Shown here: positions 8,875-15,287 of the stretch, piece after piece
How positions within the stretch are numbered: position 1 is the first letter of the stretch
How the letters are laid out: every line of letters starts with the position of its first letter
Assembly (NCBI GenBank): GCA_024689605.1
Contig: JAILDD010000103.1
Coordinates: 1 to 15,287 of the forward strand
Direction: 5' to 3'
Length of the DNA stretch: 15,287 nt
Origin: Lachnospiraceae bacterium
GTDB taxonomy: Bacteria; Bacillota_A; Clostridia; Lachnospirales; Lachnospiraceae
Program-made: the position numbers and the translations under genes
Notes under the pieces: model-generated
Told to the model about the DNA's origin: nothing
The model's database searches: none
Seen by the model: the letters and a program-made list of their open reading frames with translations, nothing else

Positions 8875-10434
8875 TCACCTATTCTTCATCCTGTACAGCT
8901 TCGGATGCACACCGTATACTTCTTCGAAAAATCCTGAACGTTTGTCAAAGCGTTCCTGCTCATAAAGAATATCTTTCTTAGCATCCACATAAATCTTAAG
9001 CTCGTCCTTTTCAAGACCAGTATCGATCTTCTTTATCTTTTCACCCTTGCCTTTATCAAGAGCATTTGCAAGCTGCAGTATTGCCGTAAGCTTGGCAATG
9101 GTCAGATATGAACGTCTGTCTACCCCTATCCTGCCGGACATCTCAGGATAATACTCGAAAGGTCCGTGATTGTACTTGACCACTGACGCCACTATTATAC
9201 GCTCATTATGCGATAATCCGATTATCTCGGTATTGGCTATTATTGCAAAGGAACATTCCCCTACATTCGTCATATTTATAAACTTGCCGCAGTCCTGCAG
9301 GATAGCCGCAAGCCGCAGTAGCAGCCGTTCGCGCTTACCCATACCATGCACTGACTTCATACCGTCAAATATGGAAAGAGCCGCTTTCTCCACTGCTTCC
9401 GCATGTTTGATGCTGCTCTGGTAACGCTTTCCCACAGTCTGGGCACTGTCTAAGATATCGTCCTCAAAATCATGTGCGATCTTTGTAAGCTTTTTCTTCT
9501 CCGCAAATTCATATGCTATACCGTCACACAATTCCGCTCCGGTAGCCCATATGGTATCCACTTCAAAATTTTCAGCCACCCTTTTTATTATGCCGGCAGA
9601 AAGCCTGAAAAGAGCAATTTTTTCCTCCGGAAGCTCCATTTCATTTTCCATTTCCTCGTCACGCCTTGCGAGCAGACCTTCGGCAAAGCTCATAAAACCC
9701 GCCTTGGATATGCTCCCCTCAGCACTTACACCGTCTACAATATGGTGAAATCTGGGTGAAAGGTACTCGTCCATTATTATAAGATTTTTCACATCCCGGT
9801 CCTTCAAAAAAACCTTGTGAAAAGTTCTGATCTGCGAACCTATCATCTCATCCAGAAGCTCTTCTGTCTGAGTGGACCTGGGACGGATCTCCTGCAGTCT
9901 CTCATGAAGCCTGAGGACGCCAAGCTTTAATGCCTGTGTCTGCACCAGCCGGTCCTTATCAAAAAGAGAGATCTGTATGCTGCCGCCGCCTATATCAACT
10001 ATGGCAGTGCTCTTTTCTATTATCTTATCGAAGAGTTTTCCCTTGGCCGCTATAGCCTTGTAATCCAGAAAACGCTGCTCCGAATTGCTGAGCACCTCCA
10101 CCTCGATGCCGGTACGGCTTCTTATCTGTTCCAGAACGATGGCAGTATTTTCCGTTTCCCTCAGCGCACTGGTACCGTAAGCCTTATAGTCACTTACCTC
10201 GTACTCACGCATTATCTCCTTAAATCTATTAAGGGTATTGAAAAGCTCTTCCATCTTTTCATAGCTGATCTTTTTTCGGACATAGCTGTCATTGCCAAGT
10301 GCCAGCCTGTGCTTTACGGAATTGATGCACTTTATTCCGTTTTTCTGTGAAATCTCGAATATTTTGAGCCCCATTTCGAAACTGCCCACATCTATGGCAG
10401 CAAAGACTCTTACCTTCTTATTTTTTTCAGACAT
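8875..10434 (-). CDS. ppx: PPX/GppA phosphatase with degenerate HD-like C-terminal domain
   Basis: Expected to cleave terminal phosphates from polyphosphate or the 5' phosphate of pppGpp. The 519-residue product has an ASKHA-fold N-terminal half: AAIDVGSFE (Asp 15), a YGTSALRE segment, LSNSEQ with Glu 119 at the probable catalytic position, and VDIGGGSIQ (Asp 147 to Ser 152). The C-terminal half resembles the HD-type domain of long exopolyphosphatases, with His 344 in KHAEAV and then AAILQDCGKF, where Gln 380 replaces the usual His of the HD pair. Metal-dependent HD chemistry is therefore doubtful, though the N-terminal site looks intact. Its ATG overlaps the upstream DUF815 stop by 8 bp, and GGGGGA precedes it. 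PPX versus GppA specificity cannot be settled from sequence; the adjacent ppk favours polyphosphate. Confidence 0.9.
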   Translation of the reverse strand: MSEKNKKVRVFAAIDVGSFEMGLKIFEISQKNGIKCINSVKHRLALGNDSYVRKKISYEKMEELFNTLNRFKEIMREYEVSDYKAYGTSALRETENTAIVLEQIRSRTGIEVEVLSNSEQRFLDYKAIAAKGKLFDKIIEKSTAIVDIGGGSIQISLFDKDRLVQTQALKLGVLRLHERLQEIRPRSTQTEELLDEMIGSQIRTFHKVFLKDRDVKNLIIMDEYLSPRFHHIVDGVSAEGSISKAGFMSFAEGLLARRDEEMENEMELPEEKIALFRLSAGIIKRVAENFEVDTIWATGAELCDGIAYEFAEKKKLTKIAHDFEDDILDSAQTVGKRYQSSIKHAEAVEKAALSIFDGMKSVHGMGKRERLLLRLAAILQDCGKFINMTNVGECSFAIIANTEIIGLSHNERIIVASVVKYNHGPFEYYPEMSGRIGVDRRSYLTIAKLTAILQLANALDKGKGEKIKKIDTGLEKDELKIYVDAKKDILYEQERFDKRSGFFEEVYGVHPKLYRMKNR

Positions 10435-11707
10435 TCTCTATCCCCCGTAAATGATCTATAAACTGTGTTGCCGTTCTCCCCGAAAAACCGCTGCGGCCCA
10501 GTGCCCATCTGGATGCCTGCATATGCAGTTCCTTCTCATCCATGATGATACCATAACGCGCTGCAAGGCTGTCCACGATCTCGAAATATCCGTCCTGGGC
10601 AGGTGCGCCGAAATACAGGCTCAGACCGAACCTCTCATAAAGCGACAGCTTCTCCTGCACTGTTTCGGCTGAATGCTTATCATTTTCTCCCTCTTCCCGG
10701 TCCGTATAATTCTCACGTACCAGATGACGACGGTTTGATGTAGCATATATCAGCACATTATCCGGACGGCTCTCAAGTCCGCCCTCAAGCACGGCTTTCA
10801 GGTACTTGTATTCTACCTCGAACTCTTCGAATGAAAGATCATCCAGATATATTATAAAATGATAATTTCTGTTTTTCAGCGTATCTATCAGGGAATTGAT
10901 CTCACGGTACTGGTGCTTGTATACCTCGATCATTCTGAGTCCGCCGTTGTAATACTCATTAAGTATCGCCCTGATGCTTGACGACTTTCCGGTACCTGCA
11001 TCACCATAGAGCAGGCAGTTATTTGCTTTCCGCCCCATCAGGAAATTCTCGGTATTCTCCCTGAGTGCAGCTTTCTGGGATCCATATCCTACCAGGTCAT
11101 CCAGGCCGGTCACTGCAATATTGTAGATGGGATAAATATCCACCTCGCTTCCCATATCCTTAGCATTTACCCTGAAAGCTTTGTGCAGGCCGAACTTTCC
11201 GACACCATAGACTGAATAAAAGTTCTCAATCGTTGCACGCATTGTAGTTACAGTGTCTTCCCTTGCAAGGGCCTGCGACATTTTATTTATCGTATCCTGT
11301 ATCACAGGGTTGTACTTTATCCCATTCAGCGGACTGCTGCTGTAGTCTTTCATAATGGACCTTAATTCAGCCGGTACGATATCCGACAGATATTCATCCA
11401 TATCAAGTGCAAAAAGTGCAAAAAAAGTATTCATATCCGTTGAAGCAGCTTTCCATAAGCTCTCCGGCACTCTCCGGCGCTCGCAGGCTCTTGTATACGC
11501 ATTCTCATCATATACTAAAGCCTCTGTAAGCAGCCTGTGCCAGAGATTTCCTTCAAAGCCGGCAAAAGCCGCAGTCTCAAACATCCTGGAAAACACTTCT
11601 GTATAAAGTGACTTATCCCCCGTCCTGGCCGTCTTTGCCGGAAGCTCCAGAATATCTTCTATAAGTTTTATCTCAGCCGTATTCCTGTAAAATATAAATC
11701 TGTTCAT
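10427..11707 (-). CDS. DUF815-type AAA+ ATPase
   Basis: A 426-residue cytosolic ATP-binding protein of the DUF815 family, whose biological role is not established. The N-terminal 190 residues are mostly helical with no recognised motif. The ATPase core follows with YGSQKAALRENTENFL, Walker A GDAGTGKSS (Lys 241), Walker B IIYLDDLSF (Asp 289, Asp 290), a sensor-1-like LIYATSNRRHLV, and a ERFGLSLYF segment typical of the family, then a helical lid ending in RTATQFIDHLRGI. The start has AAAGGA upstream. The gene heads the polyphosphate cluster, and its stop overlaps the ppx start by 8 bp, so the two are made in step. The partner is unknown; the linkage suggests a role with PPX/Ppk or with phosphate-stress physiology, which is inference. 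Confidence 0.88.
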   Translation of the reverse strand: MNRFIFYRNTAEIKLIEDILELPAKTARTGDKSLYTEVFSRMFETAAFAGFEGNLWHRLLTEALVYDENAYTRACERRRVPESLWKAASTDMNTFFALFALDMDEYLSDIVPAELRSIMKDYSSSPLNGIKYNPVIQDTINKMSQALAREDTVTTMRATIENFYSVYGVGKFGLHKAFRVNAKDMGSEVDIYPIYNIAVTGLDDLVGYGSQKAALRENTENFLMGRKANNCLLYGDAGTGKSSSIRAILNEYYNGGLRMIEVYKHQYREINSLIDTLKNRNYHFIIYLDDLSFEEFEVEYKYLKAVLEGGLESRPDNVLIYATSNRRHLVRENYTDREEGENDKHSAETVQEKLSLYERFGLSLYFGAPAQDGYFEIVDSLAARYGIIMDEKELHMQASRWALGRSGFSGRTATQFIDHLRGIENV

Positions 11708-11786
11708 AACGTGTTTTCCTTTGTGATATATTTGCTAAAACTTCCCACATATAGTCTGCCGGAAAAGAACAGTTAGCGGGATCTTT

Positions 11787-12728
11787 TTACCACAGCATAT
11801 TTCTTCTTGCCTTCTCCAGGCTCTCGCCGGGATAATTTTCCCTGAAGTAAACATTCCCTGCAAGATAATCCGTGTAATACCTCATCCCCAGCATAAAATG
11901 ATTCTTATGATAGTTCTTTATCACCAGTTCGATATCATCAGCCTTAAATGATTCACCGGCTCCTTCTTCATATCCATCAAGAAATTCCCTTATCTTTTCC
12001 CTGTTACTTCCCACCCGGCATGAGCGCAGGCAGTCGGCAATATCATCGAAACCGGAACCTTCCATTATTGTGTCCAGATCGATAAAGCCTGCTGCTTTTC
12101 CGTTCCTGAATAACATATTGCCAAGCTTGGCATCCCCGTGAATAATATTTCCGCCGGGAACAGACACTCTTAAAAAATATTCATAGCGGGACGAGATGCA
12201 CGCGTCCAGCTCTCTGTCACGGGGACGCAGGGATGAATCCTGCAGCCTGTATTCCCTGTAATAGTGATCAAGGTCATGAAGATGTCCCAATATCCCTTTG
12301 ATGCTGTTCCCCGGGCATTCTTTCAGTATACGGTGCAGCCTGCCAAGGCCTTCTCCTGCCACACCTGTATCAGGCAGCTCACCAACTGTATATATATCAC
12401 CCTGTATATAATTATACAGTCTCCAGATATCCCCGCTTCCGTCTATATGAAAATATTTCTTTTTCCTGCTCTTTATCCATCCCGGGCACTGCCATCCCCA
12501 TAGTTCCCCCAAACTGCTGCAGCATGCATTTCTGTACTGTCTGTAATTATTTTCCAGATCGGAAAGGTGTTCCGAATACAGTTTTCTATTCAGACACTGG
12601 AGAACATATTTATTACCTGCAGTAACCAGGAAACTACTGTTTATGTGGCCTGCATCAAGCTCCTGAATATCCTGAGGAGATCCGTCGATATAATTCTTTA
12701 TGATCTTTTCTATCTTCTGAAAATCCAT
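11787..12728 (-). CDS. Phosphotransferase-family kinase, NahK-like
   Basis: An aminoglycoside-phosphotransferase-fold small-molecule kinase, 313 residues. The N-lobe has ELDAGHINSSFLV as nucleotide-binding loop and KYVLQCLN carrying the sugar-kinase strand. The catalytic loop is HGDAKLGNMLF (Asp 199, Lys 201, Asn 204) and the metal site is IDLDTIM (Asp 217, Asp 219), followed by DDIADCLRS. The GHIN, QCLN and IDLDTIM signatures fit the N-acetylhexosamine 1-kinase branch better than true antibiotic kinases, so a sugar kinase is the best guess. No other sugar-metabolism gene is in the window. No good Shine-Dalgarno is visible before ATG 12728. It is divergent from holA, and 79 bp before the DUF815 gene with only a weak AT-stem between, so the polyphosphate cluster may be read through from it. 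Confidence 0.82.
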   Translation of the reverse strand: MDFQKIEKIIKNYIDGSPQDIQELDAGHINSSFLVTAGNKYVLQCLNRKLYSEHLSDLENNYRQYRNACCSSLGELWGWQCPGWIKSRKKKYFHIDGSGDIWRLYNYIQGDIYTVGELPDTGVAGEGLGRLHRILKECPGNSIKGILGHLHDLDHYYREYRLQDSSLRPRDRELDACISSRYEYFLRVSVPGGNIIHGDAKLGNMLFRNGKAAGFIDLDTIMEGSGFDDIADCLRSCRVGSNREKIREFLDGYEEGAGESFKADDIELVIKNYHKNHFMLGMRYYTDYLAGNVYFRENYPGESLEKARRNMLW

Positions 12729-12888
12729 AAGTATGTTCTGCTGCCTGCCAGCCGGACCGCAGTCAAAACAGTCCGATAAACCTAAGCGTATTGTAGCATT
12801 TTTTTCATATCACTTCTACTGCACAGCCCCTCCTGTTTGGCCAGCCTCCCCCTTGCGTTCACCCGGTCCAGGCCTTAAAATTGTATTC
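12729..12888. promoter_or_regulatory. Divergent promoter region, kinase gene and holA
   Basis: This 160-bp gap separates two divergent genes. Toward holA, TTGCGT (12853-12858) and TAAAAT (12876-12881) are 17 bp apart, and the -10 ends 7 bases before ATG 12889, implying a leaderless or nearly leaderless transcript. Toward the kinase, TACAAT (minus strand, 12790-12795) is a 5/6 -10 with a poor -35 (TAGAAG) 17 bp upstream, which would leave about 55 bases of leader. No operator palindrome stands out. Confidence 0.45.
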
Positions 12889-13944
12889 ATGGCAGCAAAT
12901 AATAAAGATTACAAAAAAACAAAAAAAGCTCCCGCTCCCGACTGGGTGGAGCTTGATATTAAGTCCGGCAATTTAAAGCACATCTATGTCCTGTACGGCG
13001 AAGAAACATATCTCCGGGATTCCTCATTTAAGAGACTCGCAGATCATCTTATGCCGGAAAATGCTGAGATGAACCTCATAAGCTTCAATGGCGAGGGGCA
13101 CGGCAGCCAGGAGCTGGCCAAGGAAATCTCATCTGCCGTAAGCACCATGCCATTCCTTGCAGAACATAGGCTGATCTGCGTAAAATATACCGGATGGTTT
13201 AAAAACGGCAATACCATCATGGAGGAAGCACTGGAACATATTCCCGATACCACCTTCATTGTCTTTGCTGAAAATGCCGTTGATAAAAGAAAAGCAATAT
13301 GCAAGAAAGCTGAGGATTCCGGAAGGCTGGTTGAGTACACCCAGCTTGATGATGATGACCTGAAACGCATCATCCTTACTATTCTGATGAAGAACAATAA
13401 AAAGATCCGCCCCAGCACCTATGAGCACTTTCTTTTAAAAACCGGTATTTCAATGACCATCATCCGCTCCGAGCTGGAAAAGCTTATATGCTACACGGAA
13501 GGAAGGGAAGAAATCACCATAGCCGATGTGGATGCGATAGTATCTGCAAGGCCTGAAGACAATGTTTTCCCGCTGGTCAACGCCCTTTCGGAAAGAGACA
13601 GGCAGTCTGCCCTGAAGGCATATTACAACCTGCTTAATAACCATACCTCCATGTACAGCATCATTTCCCTGCTGACATCACAGTTCAATGTGCTTCTCAT
13701 AGTCAAGGACATGGCTGCCAGAGGCGCTACGGAGGATGAAATAGCCGCCAAACTTAAATACAAGCCCTATGCGGCAAAGATGAGGATGAAAGCCGCTTCA
13801 CGCTTTTCAAAAAAGGAACTGGTATCCTTTATTGACGATACCATAAAAGTTCAGGAAAAAGTGAGATTCGGAATAATGGACGAAAACCTTGCCCTTGAAC
13901 GGCTGATCGTAAAATACAGCATGCGCCTTAAAGAAGAACTTTAG
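12889..13944 (+). CDS. holA: DNA polymerase III, delta subunit
   Basis: The delta subunit opens the sliding clamp as part of the clamp-loader complex at the replication fork. The 351-residue product fits the family length of about 340. The N-terminal module has HIYVLYGEETYLRDSSFKRL and the FLAEHRLICVK segment, the middle carries the RPSTYEHFLLKTG and IIRSELEKLICYT lid helices, then SARPEDNVFPLVNAL. The C-terminal domain has SIISLLTSQFNVLL, KYKPYAAKMRMKAA and the final FGIMDENLALERLIVKYS typical of delta. It has no Walker A, as expected for this subunit. The frame runs back to 12733, but that part has no family resemblance. ATG 12889 starts the conserved product and lacks a Shine-Dalgarno, in keeping with a close upstream -10. 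It ends before a strong terminator. Confidence 0.93.
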   Translation: MAANNKDYKKTKKAPAPDWVELDIKSGNLKHIYVLYGEETYLRDSSFKRLADHLMPENAEMNLISFNGEGHGSQELAKEISSAVSTMPFLAEHRLICVKYTGWFKNGNTIMEEALEHIPDTTFIVFAENAVDKRKAICKKAEDSGRLVEYTQLDDDDLKRIILTILMKNNKKIRPSTYEHFLLKTGISMTIIRSELEKLICYTEGREEITIADVDAIVSARPEDNVFPLVNALSERDRQSALKAYYNLLNNHTSMYSIISLLTSQFNVLLIVKDMAARGATEDEIAAKLKYKPYAAKMRMKAASRFSKKELVSFIDDTIKVQEKVRFGIMDENLALERLIVKYSMRLKEEL

Positions 13945-13954
13945 GATACCAAAG

Positions 13955-13981
13955 AAAAAGTCCGGCACCGCCGGACTTTTT
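13955..13981. terminator. Bidirectional rho-independent terminator
   Basis: A perfect 12-bp stem with a 3-base ACC loop: AAAAAGTCCGGC pairs with GCCGGACTTTTT. The A/T arms give a U-run on both strands, so it can end holA on the plus strand and the transglutaminase-like gene on the minus strand. It sits between the two convergent stop codons. Confidence 0.93.
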
Positions 13982-14007
13982 GAATATTGTAAAATTATTA
14001 TGTTCTC

Positions 14008-14865
14008 TTACCTGCTGGCATAGGTATTTTCCGAATATCCTGCCAGCAGCGTGGTGATATTTGAATGGAAACCGTCATTCATGGCCGCACTGTCCATATC
14101 AAGGTACTGAGGACACTTTGACAGGTTGTTGTTGTCATAAAAAGTGATGTCATACATATGCCAGCCATCCGTCTCAGCCACTGCTGACCAGGCATGATCT
14201 GCATTAGCCACCAGCATAGCATCAATATATACTGCTGATGTGCATGTATAATCCACACATCCCGTCTGGGGATTTATGGGCAGGTATGCGATCATTGCAT
14301 CAAAAGCAGTTGCATATGTGGTACATACCCCCTTGCCGTCCTTATAGCAGCTCATGGCATTCTGGTATGACTTAAGAAGCTGGGGATTATTGACAGCCGT
14401 ATAGTCATATGTCATCCTGTCCGCAACCCAGTCAGCGGCCTTAAGTATGGCATCGCTGCGCTTTGTACCCGAAGGCACTATAGCCGGAGCATTCTGTGCC
14501 AGCCAGTTCATGGTAGTGGTATGCAGGTTCTTAAGGGTATTTACATCGTTCTGTGAAAGAACCATTACATAGACACCATTCTTCTTCATGAATTTCACAT
14601 CAAGATATGCCAGTCCCCCGGCTTCCTTGTATGCAGCGCCTATCTTAGCCACTCCTAAATTATATGAAGTATCGATATCCTTGGATGCTGTACCGCTTAC
14701 AGCATAATAGCCTTCCTGTATCGGCACGAATTCAACGCTATCCCCGTCTGCCGCCAGAGCATCGAAAGAAAATCCAAAAAAGCCGGCCGCAAAAACAGCC
14801 ACAGCTCCCATTAATACCGACACCAGCTTCGACACACTATATTTCTTCGTATTCACAGTCTTCAT
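14008..14865 (-). CDS. Secreted transglutaminase-like (papain-fold) protein
   Basis: A 285-residue exported protein. The first 38 residues form a signal peptide: KK-containing n-region, a hydrophobic core around LVSVLMGAVAVFAAGFFGF, and a DALA cleavage site before ADGDS. The mature part has the transglutaminase-like triad: Cys 181 in GKGVCTTYA, His 224 in ADHAWSAV and Asp 239 in YDITFYD. An AADWVADRMTYDY helix precedes the Cys, as usual in this fold. Members act as proteases, amidases or crosslinkers on cell-wall or surface proteins; the substrate here is unknown. There is no LPXTG or repeat anchor, so it is probably released. The start at 14865 is chosen because GGAGGG lies 8 bases upstream; an in-frame ATG at 14883 would put this site inside the gene. 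It shares a terminator with holA. Confidence 0.88.
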   Translation of the reverse strand: MKTVNTKKYSVSKLVSVLMGAVAVFAAGFFGFSFDALAADGDSVEFVPIQEGYYAVSGTASKDIDTSYNLGVAKIGAAYKEAGGLAYLDVKFMKKNGVYVMVLSQNDVNTLKNLHTTTMNWLAQNAPAIVPSGTKRSDAILKAADWVADRMTYDYTAVNNPQLLKSYQNAMSCYKDGKGVCTTYATAFDAMIAYLPINPQTGCVDYTCTSAVYIDAMLVANADHAWSAVAETDGWHMYDITFYDNNNLSKCPQYLDMDSAAMNDGFHSNITTLLAGYSENTYASR

Positions 14866-14873
14866 AATCCAAT

Positions 14874-14879
14874 CCCTCC
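14874..14879 (-). promoter_or_regulatory. Ribosome binding site that sets the transglutaminase-like start
   Basis: GGAGGG lies 8 bases before ATG 14865. A 6-bp inverted repeat CACATA/TATGTG (14879-14897) with a 7-base loop lies directly beside it and shares one base, so a small stem could form next to the ribosome site on the mRNA. Confidence 0.8.
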
Positions 14880-14922
14880 ACATAGCTAAATTATGTGAAT
14901 TGACCTTAGCCCCTTTGGCTTA

Positions 14923-14951
14923 ATATTAGCAGATTCCACCCTTTTTTTCAA
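14923..14951 (-). promoter_or_regulatory. Promoter for the transglutaminase-like gene
   Basis: On the minus strand TTGAAA (14946-14951, 5/6) and TAATAT (14923-14928, 4/6) are 17 bp apart in the 98-bp gap after the GNAT gene. The start point near 14916 would give a leader of about 50 bases that includes the CACATA/TATGTG hairpin and the GGAGGG site. Confidence 0.6.
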
Positions 14952-14963
14952 TAAATTCCACTT

Positions 14964-15287
14964 TTATGTCCAAAGCGTGGTAATGTACATCGGCGTGGAT
15001 TCCTCACACTTCTCAAAACCGCAGTTCTCATAGAAATGAATCTCTTTATTGTAGGCTATCACCACAAGCCTCATGTAATCCTTGTAGTGCTCTTTTACCA
15101 TTTCCACAAGTGTTCTTCCTATCTTCATCTTGTGATAATCCGGGTGAACAAGCAGGTAATGCACATAGGCATTCATAATGCCGTCGTCCATGGCACATAT
15201 CATTCCCACCAGCCTGTCACCATCCCATGCCGAATACACGGTCCGGAAATTTTCCATCGCCACTACAAGCTTATCCGGGAAATGTCC
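14964..15287 (-). CDS. GNAT-family N-acetyltransferase (partial, N terminus beyond window)
   Basis: The frame is open to the right edge, so the 107 residues seen are the C-terminal part and some N-terminal residues are missing. GNAT enzymes move an acetyl group from acetyl-CoA to an amine. The core strand pair is TVYSAWDGDRLVG and AYVHYLLVHPDY, followed by the acetyl-CoA loop and helix HKMKIGRTLVEMVKEHY, the strand LVVIAY, and NKEIHFYENCGFEKCEE, the classic late motif before the final strand. The loop normally reads [QR]xxGx[GA]; here it is HKMKIG, so the first Gln/Arg and the first Gly are replaced, which may weaken cofactor binding. The substrate is unknown. The stop at 14964 is 98 bp from the next gene, which has its own promoter. 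Confidence 0.88.
   Translation of the reverse strand, partial: GHFPDKLVVAMENFRTVYSAWDGDRLVGMICAMDDGIMNAYVHYLLVHPDYHKMKIGRTLVEMVKEHYKDYMRLVVIAYNKEIHFYENCGFEKCEESTPMYITTLWT

Noticed and set aside
11763..11787. AAAAGA/TCTTTT inverted repeat after the kinase gene as a terminator
   Set aside because: The stem is nearly all A-T with a 13-base loop, so it would be unstable; the kinase may run into the next genes.
11787..12728. Aminoglycoside resistance gene
   Set aside because: The HGDAK and IDLDTIM signatures and N-terminal GHIN motif point to the sugar-kinase branch, and there is no mobile or resistance context.
12733..12888. Upstream extension of the holA frame by 52 codons
   Set aside because: The translation has no resemblance to the delta subunit, and the region holds the divergent promoters.
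14905..14921. AGCC/GGCT repeat upstream of the transglutaminase-like gene as a terminator or riboswitch
   Set aside because: Only four base pairs, with no U-run and no larger structure around it.

Overview
The window reads as chromosomal DNA from a low-to-mid GC Firmicute, most likely a clostridial lineage such as Lachnospiraceae. The reasons are a perfect CIRCE operator in front of groES-groEL, strong AGGAGG-type ribosome binding sites, and the style of the encoded proteins (YkpA/YbiT-like ABC-F ATPase, DUF815 AAA+ ATPase, PPX/GppA phosphatase next to Ppk1). The family placement is inference; no rRNA or tRNA gene is present to fix it.

Layout. (1) Minus strand, 1-1632: the heat-shock operon groES-groEL. 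groEL is cut by the left edge after 392 codons, and a sigma-A-type promoter plus CIRCE lie in front of groES. (2) Plus strand, 1740-2885: a membrane-anchored diguanylate cyclase-like GGDEF protein. (3) Plus strand, 3037-5594: an ABC-F ATPase followed 14 bp later by a Cof-type HAD phosphatase. (4) Minus strand, 11707 to 5627: a tight run of five genes, DUF815 AAA+ ATPase, PPX/GppA, Ppk1, Maf and a small very acidic protein, with two overlaps and short gaps. A NahK-like sugar/aminoglycoside-type kinase (11787-12728) lies just upstream on the same strand and may share transcription. (5) Plus strand, 12889-13944: holA, the DNA polymerase III delta subunit, divergent from the kinase and ending at a strong bidirectional hairpin terminator. 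(6) Minus strand, 14008-15287: a secreted transglutaminase-like protein and, at the right edge, a GNAT acetyltransferase missing its N terminus.

How the genes fit together. The central cluster holds both a polyphosphate synthase (Ppk1) and a probable polyphosphate/(p)ppGpp phosphatase (PPX/GppA), translationally linked to an AAA+ ATPase upstream and to the Maf nucleotide pyrophosphatase downstream. This suggests a phosphate-storage or stress-housekeeping operon. The rest is ordinary protein quality control, signalling, ribosome protection and replication.

I found no mobile element, CRISPR array, tRNA, rRNA, riboswitch or phage gene, and no convincing wholly new system. The most useful leads are the DUF815-polyphosphate gene coupling, two genes (GGDEF and holA) that lack a Shine-Dalgarno and have a -10-like box placed as expected for leaderless mRNAs, a PPX whose HD motif has become QD, and a 32% acidic small protein at the end of the polyphosphate operon. 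No gene-free stretch exceeds 300 bp.
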